The translations under genes were made by a program, and so were the position numbers. A stretch of 64,000 bases of DNA from Deroplatys truncata (lineage: Eukaryota; Arthropoda; Insecta; Mantodea; Mantidae), in NCBI GenBank assembly GCA_030765065.1, contig CM060990.1:418447198-418511197 (forward strand), in the 5' to 3' direction. A model generated the notes under the pieces. The model was not told where the DNA came from, did no database searches, and saw only the letters and a program-made list of their open reading frames with translations. Positions within the stretch are counted from its first letter, which is position 1; each line of letters starts with the position of its first letter. Of the stretch, positions 45,601 to 57,626 are shown piece by piece.

Positions 45601-48600
45601 ACATGTGATAACAGCTGGGTGGAAACTATTATCGGTTAGATATATGTGGAAACCTGACAGAAGAAAAAGCATTAATGGGATCTGAGGGAATCAGTCACTT
45701 TTTCTATTCCTGAATGCACGTCCACAAAATTGATGAGACTTCAAAGCTGGCCAAAATGGGCAGCAATTTTCTATTTTATTGCTTATCTCATGTCAGTACT
45801 ATAGAGAAGGCAATACACAAAGACCACCAACACCTTGTTACCTGATTAGCAAGTAATGAAGTATGCCTACATTTGGCTGTCCTTTATTGACTATCAACTG
45901 AAAACTTACTTTGATCACACTGTTGCTACATGCTAATGATATTTATCAAGGTCTACATGCTAGCCATTCTTTCAATGTGATTCATTAATGATAACTACAA
46001 TCACTTTGGGAGTAGAACTACAGTTTCTGTTCTGGTAAATCTCCAGAAGGGAGAGTTACAAGAGAATACTTTATGAAATACAGATAAATTAGGCACAGCA
46101 GTTCATTTTTATTCTAATGTTGTTGTTTTTTTTTGAGAGAGAGAGGGGGGGAGAGTCCTTCTGTAAACAGTAACACTGCTACCTTACAAAGGAATCTGGC
46201 TTGTTGCTGTACAGTTTGAAATCTATTCACTATTCAAATCAGAAATACAGAGTAACTTTGCACAACCTTGACTCTCATTCTTGGGGGGAAAAAAATAACA
46301 TTCCTATTTAATGGTTAATTTGAAAAGGGTTGCTTGTGGGTGGAGGGGTGGATATTGCCAGGGGAGCAGACATCATTATAGTTATGAATTATGGCCAAAC
46401 TAAGGATGAGACATGTCAGTTTTCCCTTTTTTGCATTAATAATGAGTGCTATTGTCTTTATCCTTATGTTTATGTCAATGGCTGTGAAGTCTTCTTCATC
46501 CGTTATGAATTTCGTATAATCTGATAATCAAAAAGAGTTAATGCAACAGTTTTGCAAGAGCTGCTTCAAAAACAGTCTCCTTAATTTTCTTTTCAGAAAC
46601 ATTTTAATTCATCTAAATCCGGGCCCTAGTAATGAGCAAGCTCACTGAAACAAGAATTCTTGTGATCTAATGCCCAAGTGTTTGGATATATTCCATTTGC
46701 TTTCTTGCTTCCCAATAAAAACCAGTCAATGTTCTTGTAGGTGACATCTTGAGAACCAGACAATTACAGAGGTGATCTTTATTCATTATTGAGTTCTGGT
46801 CAAGAAAATATTAACCCATTCATATACAGTAAAACTTGGCCAAATCAGACACTGAATAACCTATAATCCAGTTCATTTTGGAAAGAAAAAAATGTTTCGG
46901 TCCCAGTGGAAATCATATACTTTGTATGTAATTTTTCCTGAATAATGTGAAAACAGAAACAGTCTGCAACTGTTTAATATGGAAATGTGCAGTATTAAAA
47001 TGTGTTTGTCTTGGGATAGATAATGCTGTGCTTCCAAGGAAACTGAAAATTTCTTATGGTTTTATGTACTTTAATATTCAATATAGGATAGAAAAGGATT
47101 AATTACTCTCTTAAGTAGAGGGAAATGTATAAGAATGATGTTCAAAAGAGGAAGACTCAAATCTTGTATGGAAGTTTTTTAAAAAAGAAAAAGTGTTTAT
47201 ACTAGATTCAGAATACATATTTAGTCATTTGCTTGACACACCACAAACAAAAAACAAAGATGGCTATACATTCACATGATACAAGGTGCAAAATGGATTT
47301 ACATCACATTACTCATAACAAGAAATTCATAACTAAAGCTCAAGTTGTAATTGTTCACATGTATGCAATCCACTGTCAAATGAGGTAAAACGGCATCATT
47401 ACTTTACACAGCCTTAAAAACTACATTTTAAATAATCCTGCATATAATATAAATGAATGTTTTTAACCAATCACAGTAATTCATTGTATATTATTGTTTT
47501 AATTCTGTTTGTCTTTCATGTATTACTGACAAAGGTTGTATATATAGTTTTTCATAACCATACTTTAACAATGCTCAAAATTGTATTTTCCTTCCTTCCT
47601 TCCTTCCAATTTTCAGACCGAATTGCTTGTAATAAAATTATCATACCCTGTAATGTTAAACATAGCTTGTAAATCTTGCAGCACAACTTTGAGAACCACC
47701 TCTCCTGTGTGTCACAATAACTGCTGATTATTAGGCAAAAGGCAAACTAAAACAAACATTGTCTCTCTCAGTAGGGTTGCCAGTTTTCAAGGGGGAAAAC
47801 ATTACTGAAATCTCCAACACCTGAACACGACATTACAAATCTATGGACCTTTTAATCCGAGATTTGGTGCTCTGTTTTGCATCCCGTTCCTCGTTTTAAT
47901 GACCTACCAAAGTTAACAAGAATTAAATTAATATACTGTCCTGTTGATATGGTTGTCATCAAATCTAATGATTATAATTATTCCTTTTACCTGTAGTTTA
48001 CCTGTAGTTGCAAACAATAGTTGATGCATGCTGCAACCAATGATTACTCACCCATGTGCTTACTAAACTCTTTCCTGCATTAAGAGTAGTATGCTTTATG
48101 CTTTTTACCTATCATGGATCCTAATCAAAAATAAGTTTCTTCCTAGATAGAAAGATAAGCACACATGTAGGGAGACTTTTTCTTTGGTGGTGTTTCGATG
48201 AGTTCATCACTTTTGCATTCCAAGCTGTTCCTTTATTTAAGAAGAAAACACATATTGTCCACAATCATTAACAAAGATGTGACAACAGTTCTACCAGGCA
48301 ATGACAAAAGAATGCTCACTGCTACCAACTACCAATTATAGTAGTGCTGACAAGATTAGGTAAGAGGAAACAGCAGTTCAGTATATTACATAGCAGCAAG
48401 TTGATGTTCAGTAGTCTGCATTCGATAGTATCCATCACTATTCCAAATATCCAATTCATAACTCAGAATTAATGGCAATGAATGAAATATGGGAGAAATA
48501 ACTCAAAATATGCAAGCCGGAGATTCAATAAAATAAGGCTAAAATATGAGAAAACCAGGAAAATACAGTAGAACTGACAATCCACACTCAGGCCTGCACT

Positions 48601-49614
48601 GAATTTTATCTACCACTCAAACACCCCTTGCAATCTACCATTAAGGAATTGGAGAATATAACGTATTTGCCTCTGTAGCAAATAAACATGTGTAAAGTGT
48701 AATGTTAATAATCATTTTGTTATTTATTAGTATAGACTGCACTGCCAAACAGTATTCATGGGCAGTAAAACATTACTTCACCCTACTTTTCAAAAGCATG
48801 TCAACTTTAGTAATGATTTCAGTAGAAATGGCTAATTTCTTTTACAGCTTCTTATATTTCTGCATCTTCAAAAGACAAGAAAGGTATAATTTTGCTTCAA
48901 ATATTTGGGGATCATTATTATTCAAATTGCATGCAAAGATCAACATCATACAATGATAAGTAATTCAACAAAATAGAAATTCATACACATTAATAAAATA
49001 CCAGATGATATTCCATGCTTACGTTCAATTATTCAATGTTTGAAGTTGTAATGTTCATAATAATTCATTGACATAGTATTATTAGAACAAAACAAATTTA
49101 TCAAAGATTCACAATTTCTAACACTGTGTGTAAATGCTACAGTCCCAAGCAAAAAAGGTGTTGATAATATCCTCAATCACATTCCTTTTCTTTTGCTATC
49201 ACCTACATTTTAATCTTATTCTGCATTTTGGATAAATTTTCATCAGGTGACTTGTTTTAAAACCATGAAATTAATTTTACCTCCTCAAATGCTACTTTAA
49301 TCATAATAGCAGCCAATTAGTTAATCCTTCTGCTTGTACTAATGTCCTGTCAACTTCCAAAGAAGAAGGTAGAAAATACAATGGCAGATACTCAGATCTA
49401 AGTGAACAACCCAACCATTTGGCTCCAGAAACTATGAGTCATTTGTGTTTTCTGGGCAATGGAAATCTACTCAATTTATTCTGAAAAAAATATGAACCTG
49501 AGACTTCTAAACAACTGCCAATTTTATCAATTAAGTGGATCTAGTAAGTTGCAGTGAACATGTCACAAACCTAGAGGCTCTCAACACATTATTTTAACAT
49601 TAACTTTTTCTTAC
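42691..49614. other. Long intronic stretch with only simple repeats
   Basis: Simple tracts: (TTTG)n at about 42742-42772, T/G runs at 44682-44703, (AAAC)n at about 45238-45266, GA-rich at 46134-46156 and (CCTT)n at 47589-47607. Single hAT-like end motifs occur at 43786 (tggcaaccctag) and 47772 (tagggttgcca) but do not pair. No coding or RNA motif recognised. The short frames have no family signature. Confidence 0.5.
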
Positions 49615-49779
49615 CTGTGGGGAGAACAAGACTTTTCAGTTCCTGGAGATGATGTGCCTGCAGAACTACAGCTACTTGACACTGATTGACTGGAGCTGGA
49701 GCTGGAATGTGATCGGCTACGAGATCTTGAGCGGGAACGACTTGAGCCAGAATTTGATCCTGATTCACTACCTGACCTG
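49615..49779 (-). CDS. spen: Spen (Split ends) internal exon, Arg/Ser-rich linker
   Basis: First of three exons, in transcription order, of the host gene. Spen is a nuclear RNA-binding transcriptional co-regulator with several N-terminal RRMs and a C-terminal SPOC domain. On the minus strand a CAG acceptor precedes 49779 and a GTAAG donor follows 49615. The open frame reads as a low-complexity Ser/Arg stretch (RSGSESGSNSGSS, then RSRSRSRSHSSSSSS, then a Ser-rich run ending EKSCSPH). It ends with two spare bases (AG), which match the entry phase of the exon at 37045-37202. Such a linker sits between the first and second RRMs in insect Spen. Alone it would not identify the gene; the assignment rests on the two exons it splices to. 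The acceptor could lie 3 nt further in. Confidence 0.8.
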
Positions 49780-52700
49780 CTGGAGAAAGAAAATCAGAAT
49801 TGAATTGTATATTCAATGACTACATAAGCATAAATACAAGTATGTCACACCACAAAATGGAAAAAAGATTCAAATTATTTATTTTAAGAGGTAATGATTA
49901 TAAGAAACAGCCATTTGCTCTTCTAAATAGCACTTTCTCTATGATGTTGCTACCTAACAGTCATTAGTAAAGACTTTTGGTTATCACATGATAATTCTAA
50001 GTTTTGGTTTACTTTTATCACTTATGCAATGGCACAGGAAAAGTTATGCAGTTTGAAACTTTTTACATTTGTATACATAAATACAATTTTGTGCTACACC
50101 ACAATATATGTCACACAAGCTTTACACAGAATCTTAGTTGCAGCTATACATATGAACACACTCTTCTGACAAATATGTGCAAAATAAAATGCATATTTTA
50201 ATACATCCATTCCATGTCAACTCCACAAATTGTTATAGTATAACTTTGCTGGATATCAGCAAAAATTGATTTGACTCTTAACATTCCCTATTAATATATG
50301 TGATGTCTCCTGCATTTGTAGATGAAACCTCTAGAGGAAAATCTCTAGCAGACCACAGCTTATCAGCCCAGAACTGTGACATCTAGTTATAATTCAAACA
50401 TAATTATGTTTGCACAGTGGTTGTGATCATCTAATAATGTACACAACTAAAAAATTTTGGTTATCAATAGGGATTTTCCTGCCAAAATTACCAATGTTTT
50501 AAGGAAATGTTTCCGACTACCGGCTGATGCATCAACATTGTAATTGGTTATACACAAAAGCAATTTAACAAAAATATTACTTTATATAATTTACACTGTT
50601 TGATGGCTAAAGATATCTTAAAATAATAACATTTTACTACTTGTAACAGGCATGTAGTGCAGCTTCCTCAATGCATGCTGAAATGTTCATGTTGCAGTTT
50701 GTTTTCTGATTTGATAAGAAAAATAATGTGATGTTTTAATGGAGTGCTTATAGTATATAGGCAAAAAATATGATTGTTTTTGCTGCCTTCTACTACATCC
50801 ACTTACATACTGCACATGTGCAGTGTGTTGCATTTGAGAAGTCAATAATTCTTTTGGATGTCAACTGTATGTGGATGCTTAAGTCAGCTTGGATATTGCT
50901 ACATAGAGCTTTCTCCATTTGGTTAAACAAAAAGATGTTTTTACAAAAGTAGCAGAATGGCACATGTTTAGATTTTCTCTCCCCAAAGTAATGGAGAAGA
51001 ACCATATTATTTGTATTAACTGTACAACAATACTGGCACAAAAACCAGTCTGCAACATTCATTTGAAGACAAAAATGTTGTCACCTAGGTTCTTTAAAGA
51101 TTAACACATAAAATGCCTCTAAAGCAAAATATTTTAAGTAAATAATGGTTATACACACTGCACAGATATACTAGCCTAAATACATTGCTGGGATCATGGT
51201 TCAAGACCTGGCCAAGGTAATTATTTTTAAAATTAATTAAACCTCTCAAACTTAGCCTACAATTAACACATATAAAGCTACACAATCTTGAACCTGATGA
51301 AAGCTCAATTGTTGTGCTGAGATGGTAAGCAAAGGTTGTCTCCATCTGTGCTGCAAGGATGCGGTATGGTGTTATAAGTGCTAATAGGGCAGTTTACCAA
51401 AAGGATTGTTTACATAAATATCTCCATTCAATTTATACCATTGATGATTAATTTGTGTTAGTTTAAACAGTTGATTTGTATCATGCCAATTGAACAACAG
51501 AATAAAGGTGATATCCTTTATTTAGTGGAATATTCTAAAACTGAATCTGTATCCAATGTGGAGCTTCAATTAACAGGAGGATATGCTGATAAGAATTCAA
51601 TTGAACAGCATTATCCAACCGATTTAAAACATATATTGGAGAAAATTTTAGAGGAGCTACTGAAATGTAAGGAAGGCGAGCTGAAATGTATGCAAAGTGA
51701 GACATTCTTTACTTACAGTTGACAAAGAACACAGCTGACAGTAGAAAAATTGGGACATGCCATCAAAATAGTCAGGTTATATAACATGCTCTTGGAAATG
51801 ACACATGGACGCCATAATGTGTGGAATTGAGGGGGAGGGGAACTGATGTGAATAAAGTGCCCTGTTATCAAAACAACAATGCTCCCACAGAATTGGAAGT
51901 TCACAGAGTAGTGCACTTCATGGCTGCCCATGGCAGCAACTCTTAAATAGGCATAATTGCTATCAACAGGAAGAAAAGTATCAGAGGAGATCTTAGATCA
52001 CAAAGTCAGATTTGAGACTTCTTCAAACCAAACAACAGAAGTTGATAAGAAAAGAAAAACTATAAGAGGAGCATCATAGCAAACCACTTTAAGTCCATTT
52101 TTTAATAAAACTGAGTCTTGCATGAATTTGCATACCTAGTTTCTAATGTGCTGTTTCTTGCTGTGAGCTCCGTTTGCATGAAATGGAGTTTTGTCCCATC
52201 GTAATTGACAGATGCAAAAATACACTTAATTGCACACCATATTTTGTTCATATGGTGTGGTACAAACCACACTATGTCCACAATGATTTTTATCATAATG
52301 GTAGTTCTGTAAATACTGAACTATTATGTTGGTTAAATTGACAACTTGATTAACCCTAAGAATAAGCAGGTTAGAGATATTCAGCATTCAGTTAGAAATT
52401 TTTATATTTTTTATTTCTGTGTACTGATATAAAAACTTTCACATATATAGCAATACTGCTGAGGAATAATTAATTTCTTCTTCAAGCATTGATAAAGACT
52501 GAGACTTCACTAAATGTATTCCTCCATGGCACACGACAAAGACAGCAGATGGCCATTTGAAACTGCTCTCCCTCATTCTGAACAAAGTAAAGTCAAAAGC
52601 TCTTATCCATGGACCAGTACTGCTCAGCTAATGAGTAGGGTATCAGAGGTGAAAAGAAGTAATGTTTCGAGTCTTTTGCAAAAAAAGGCTTGGTAGTGAT

Positions 52701-54472
52701 TGGAATCTGAATGCAACATACTATTTATCTTTTCGTGAAATGTGCATCATTTGTAACATAATTATAGTTATTTACTATGGTTCCATTGAAATAATTTATT
52801 ATTTTGAATTTATAATTGTATTGAAGAACATATCTATTCATATCAAGTCCAATATAAATTCCTAATTTCGAAGGTTTGGTTTATAAAAAAAATTTGGTTG
52901 ACATACAGTTATATTAGAGTTATATACAGATTTTATTACTTTTAATTTTTAAGTATTTGTTATATTTGGTATAACTTTTTTTCTCTCTCTCCTTTAAAGT
53001 TTTAGTTTTTGGACACAATGCAACTTGTAATGATACTCCTCGCATATGATTCATCCAATCCATTCCTCTATGCTTTTCGCAATATGTCACCTCAAATTCA
53101 CCAAGCTCTCCGAACAGCTACACTAGTGTTTCAACAATAATAAAATACTCCATGGCAATGTTTCAAAACCATTTATATGGTAAACATAATACTTGAAACA
53201 ATACACAAATTAAAAATATAACCACTATTCTGGATTTTAAAATTATACAATAAACTAGGTACCACAACTTTTCCTTTTCATTATTTATAACTTCTTAATG
53301 TTTTTATGCTTAACTGGAACAAAAAAAAATGAATTACTCCGAGTCATATGGTCAGATGAATTAATAAATATAATTATATTGGTTGCACTTGTATTATGGT
53401 ACTACTGATGCCCATAAGGCCCCAAATCCAAAATTTGCATTGTTATTTTGCTAAAGGAAGTGAAACAGTGAGGAAGGGGTGGCAATGAGAAAGACGGAGA
53501 GGGAAGCAAAGAATGTTTAATGTGCATATTTCTCTTGTTATACCAAAATTGGTGTAACATGCACTTTTCTTGCAAAATTTTGCTTTACCAGAGACATTTC
53601 TAAATAAACACAACTATAGTTACTTATCACTAATTCAGTACACAGCTGCTATAATAAGAGAGTAATTAAATAGTTTATTGTATTTTATATATGACCATTA
53701 CAAAACATTTTACTACAGAGCTAGGAAAACATTTATGAAGAAAATTAAAAAAATATTATTTAGAACTGTGAGAAAATGAGGAGTGAAAATGGAAATGAGA
53801 AGAGAAGTGCTGGAGTATTTTTTGTTGCAAGGATTCTTATGCAGCAATAATCAAGATGTTGGTGCATGTAGGATCCAATGGCGGTAAGTCACCCTTACAG
53901 GCATAACATTAATGAAGTTTGTAAATATTTAAATGTTAAACTGTATTAATGGTGCAAATATTCTATTACTAATTTTGATATACTAGGAGTATGGAGAGAA
54001 AATTCATTACTAAATTGAATCATTCATTTGTATGCATGCAGGCTAACCAGAAAATTCTCAGCACATTTTAATAATTCTTATACTGAGATTTTTATTTCCA
54101 CTGATGGCTATAGGCTACATAATATTTCCAGAATTTTCAAACTGAAATGTTTATTTGTTTGCAAATAATTACAGGATAGACGACTCTTCTAAAACTTACT
54201 GAAAACATTATTGGATTGGGATACAGTGCTTCCCTATTTTTCATCAATTTGAATGTGTATATTGCAATGCTTAACATCATACTCCAGATTTTCATTCAGT
54301 TTCGATTAATGTTTATCTAGAAGTAAAACTACAGCTTTTTCACACAAAAACTGTAACTCTAATTGAGATATTAATGCATTAAAGGTATCATACAGAACTT
54401 ATTAATTCATCCATGCTATGCCAGGTATGACAGCTAGTAATAAAACACAGATCACCCTATCCTAAGCCTTAA
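49780..54472. other. Probable upstream Spen intron, nothing recognised
   Basis: This lies upstream of the Arg/Ser exon acceptor. An 83-codon plus-strand frame at 51471-51722 has no recognisable motif. No exon with RRM or other Spen similarity was seen. Confidence 0.45.
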
Positions 54473-54476
54473 CCTG

Positions 54477-55415
54477 TGCGACGGGACAAATTGTATATGT
54501 TTTAAGCCCCACGTTGGTGCCAATTTGTAACGGAATTACAAATAATGTTGATCTTGTGATGTTTATGTATGTGTGTTTACTTCACGCGTTGCCATCTTGT
54601 GACGTCATTCTTTGTTTTGGTTTGTAGCTCCATCTGGCGTAGCAATTTGCATTAGTTTTGAAATAATTCACTTTAAATGTCCTCCAGCTAGCTATTTAGG
54701 TCGAACATTTATCTCTTGCAGGGTGTGAATCGGAAAGGAATCTTTTATCCAGAAATTATACTTAATGAAGAATTTGGTTTTATAACTTTTATTGCCGAAC
54801 ACGTTCACAAACACTTTTACATATTGATCTGGATACTCGCCAAACTGAAACTGTTTGTAATAACTTCTTATCACTTTTAACTCACGTACTTCAACTTTGT
54901 ATATATTTAACTGTATAATACTTTAGATTCTCGTAATTTTGCTGCGCGTAACTTATGACGAACTGAAGGACTGACTGACGACATGTAGTGTACACGAAAT
55001 TTTGATGAACTGAGGGGAAGCTACCTCGAACCTACCCTATTTATAGGCCTGCATCAAGATACGCCTAAAGATTATAAATGAACTGCTATTGGCTAATAAA
55101 ACGCGCCAACATTAGCGTCTATTTTAATATTCAATGAAAACCACGAATACATATGCTTTAGGAAATGTTCTAGAAGCTTCTACCGAAAAGGCGCGAAACA
55201 TTACGTAACTTCCTTGTTCCCGGTAATGATAAACAACTCACCCCATCGCTGCATTATTGCGTTATTATTGACAGTTTCAGTAAAGCCGTATATTATTATT
55301 TACCAATAATAATTACAATTAATAAACATCTGAAATCAATGTCACATAAAAATACATATTCATATTACAATCGTTATTTACATTTAGGTAATTTATGATA
55401 CAAATTACCGTATCA
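54477..55415 (-). repeat. 3' LTR of the non-autonomous element
   Basis: 939 bp. The U3 block is 55415 down to 55063. A TATAAATAG box lies at 55045-55037, at the same distance from the U3 block as in the other LTR. The R/U5 side carries many substitutions and indels relative to the 5' LTR. It contains the embedded primer-site-like TTGGCACCAACGTGGGGC at about 54506-54523. Confidence 0.85.
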
Positions 55416-55767
55416 TATGCCCCACTAGAAACATAATTATAAATATTTATAACTTGTTTGGAAATTTTATAATTGTGTTTTTAGTCTCCTAAATCTTGGA
55501 ACACACGCTATCACTTTCACTTAACACTTCACACGCATTTAACACACGACATATGTTTTCTTTATTATCTCGCCACTACTTACTGGCTCTGGTTTAATTA
55601 ATTTAGATATTAATCTGACATCACAAATTTTTGATAGCAAATACTTTACCCTAAATTATTTAATCACTGCTACCAAATTGTTTACTTTAAGTTGTTGACA
55701 AAAATTTATACATTTAAGATTTTTTTGTAATTATTATACATATTTACCAAAATATTCACCCTCTACA

Positions 55768-55983
55768 TATATTTACATCTCTTAAATCTAGGCAATGTTT
55801 CACCTTTTCTGTTTGCTACATAAGTATTTGTTTTTTTAATTATTTTTACCCATTTTTGTTATTTTGTACTTTACAAATATATTTACATCTCTTAAATCTT
55901 GACAATGTTTCACCTTTTCTGTTTGCTACGTAAGTATTTGTTTTATTTATTTTTACCAATTTTTATTATTTTGTACTTTATTT
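55768..55983. repeat. Two-copy tandem repeat, 110-bp period, in the element tail
   Basis: The word atttacatctcttaaatct recurs at 55771 and 55881, and the following 90 bases (gtttcaccttttctgtttgct...) are nearly the same. Confidence 0.9.
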
Positions 55984-56249
55984 TAACAATACTCTTGGAA
56001 TTGTATTTACGTACTTTTACTTTAATATCATATTAAGTTTCAATTATTACCTTCTTCTTTTCAAATACTGTTACAGTTACTAAAAAATGTTTTTTTTTTT
56101 AAATATTTATTTCTCCTTTTTTTTTTTTTTATTTATTAAATTTCTGTTTTCTCATGACATATACATTTAGTTAACCCTCTTACGTTCCAATACGTTTCTC
56201 TGCAAGTCATCGTTTACTATCCAGCATTTAGTTTACATCTCATTGCTAT

Positions 56250-57257
56250 TTACCCTCCTGGATCAAATTGTGTGTGGCTAAACATTACTCGTAGCCGTAA
56301 CCTAACCTTCAAATTTTTGTTCATGAATAACCTCTTGTATTCATTTGAAATTTCATCACATGATAACATTTGAAAACAATCTACAGTTTCCTGAACAATA
56401 CATCTTTTAACAACTTTCATTTTCAATTCTTTTACTATCTCTTTAATTTGAAAGTACTCTGACAAATCTGTACTAAACTGTACTGGACTGGAGTTTTCAT
56501 TTTGAACATCTTGGTACAATTTATTTCTTTGCATTACTGTCTCATTCTGTATTTCTGATATCTCCCCTCTGAAATTAACTTGCGCCTGATTTACATCTAC
56601 ATTCATAACCTCTTTTATCTCTCTTAGCTCACTTGTAATACTACTCATTCTACTATCTGACTCTGTACATTCTACGTCAACATGTTTACTTTTAGTGTTA
56701 ACCTCACTTTTTTTGTTACTTATTTCCCTGCTCATGTCTAACATTTTCTTTGAAACTTCTCCTGTCTCACTTACTATTACTTCCTCATTTTCATCTCTCA
56801 TTTTTGGCATACTACTATCTAGTTTCATAACTTTCTTTTCAATTTCTTCACTGCTTTGATCTACTTTTTGCTCTAATATCTCATTACTCCTACCAATATC
56901 TTTTCTGTTTTGTTCAAAGCTCCTACGAATATCTTCCCTCAATTCCCTATTATTCTTTTCCATATTCTGAGTTAATCTTTGTCTTAATTTCTCAAAACTC
57001 TTTTGCATATCTTCCCTTAACTCCCTATGACTCTTTTGCATTTCCTCATTAATATTTCTCAGCAATTCCATCATTTCCTTCATCATACCAGCATCAATAG
57101 TAATATTTCCTGCTATTCTATTCTTACTTTCTGCACTAACATTTCCTCCCTCCAATACTACATTGTTTGAGCTTTTTTTTGTAACCTGTATTGAATTACA
57201 GCTAACTGTTACACTATCCCCTTCCATCATTGTTTCTTCAATATTATTAGTAGCCAT
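56250..57257 (-). CDS. Coiled-coil ORF of the LTR element (Gag-like, unrecognised)
   Basis: 335 codons from ATG at 57257 to the stop before 56250, without lesions. The N-terminus is polar (MATNNIEETMMEGDSVTVSC). Residues about 55-180 are long amphipathic helices with repeated units (MQKSHRELREDMQKSFEKL, NMEKNNRELREDIRRSFEQN, SNEILEQKVDQSSEEIEKKV), typical of a coiled coil. The later part is Ser/Glu-rich and the end basic (LKMKVVKRC, LKVRLRLRVMFS). No zinc knuckle or protease motif follows. Position and size suggest the N-terminal part of a Gag, which would let the protein assemble with an autonomous partner's particles. That is inference; the family is not recognised. Confidence 0.7.
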   Translation of the reverse strand: MATNNIEETMMEGDSVTVSCNSIQVTKKSSNNVVLEGGNVSAESKNRIAGNITIDAGMMKEMMELLRNINEEMQKSHRELREDMQKSFEKLRQRLTQNMEKNNRELREDIRRSFEQNRKDIGRSNEILEQKVDQSSEEIEKKVMKLDSSMPKMRDENEEVIVSETGEVSKKMLDMSREISNKKSEVNTKSKHVDVECTESDSRMSSITSELREIKEVMNVDVNQAQVNFRGEISEIQNETVMQRNKLYQDVQNENSSPVQFSTDLSEYFQIKEIVKELKMKVVKRCIVQETVDCFQMLSCDEISNEYKRLFMNKNLKVRLRLRVMFSHTQFDPGG

Positions 57258-57603
57258 TGTTTTTGTTTTCTAAAAAAAAATTACAATACTCTGACCTTTA
57301 TGATGCTGTCTGTTGCTGTTACTTTGATGTTCAGCTTCCTGCCCCATTCTCCTAGGTTTGTATGTCGCTTCTGCGTTGTGTTATGATGAATCTACGTCGT
57401 CTTGTAGTTGAATTCCTTGTTGCCTTGTAATCTCGGAATTACGATGTTCAATCATCCATGTAGTCTGTCGTTCCTTTTGTTTCTGGAATCTGCGTCTTGT
57501 AGATCATTTTACTGCTGCTTTCGTTCCACGTCCTGGTTATGTTGATCCTTTCCTGGTTAATTCTGCTACTTTCTGGTTATTCTGATCCTTTCCTGGTCAT
57601 CTT

Positions 57604-57626
57604 GCCCCACGTTCTGGGTGCCAATA
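57604..57626 (-). promoter_or_regulatory. Primer binding site-like motif
   Basis: Immediately inside the 5' LTR on the minus strand: TTGGCACCCAGAACGTGGGG, starting with TGG after three bases. This is the usual position and opening of a tRNA-primed minus-strand start. The priming tRNA was not identified. Confidence 0.6.

Larger units (their letters stand above)
37203..49614 (-). other. spen: 12.4-kb Spen intron
   Basis: This is the interval between the Arg/Ser exon donor and the RRM-start exon acceptor. The phases match (two bases plus one base), so the exons can join directly. It holds a hAT fragment, a young LINE fragment, one copy of the unclassified repeat and several microsatellites. The 42.7-49.6 kb part is nearly empty of recognisable elements. 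Confidence 0.8.

Noticed and set aside
43786..47785. A hAT element bounded by tggcaaccctag at 43786 and tagggttgcca at 47772
   Set aside because: The motifs face the wrong way for left and right ends of one element, and no transposase or duplication lies between.
51471..51722. 83-codon plus-strand open frame with an acidic, helical look
   Set aside because: No family motif, no splice or promoter support, and the length is within chance for AT-rich DNA with alternative starts.
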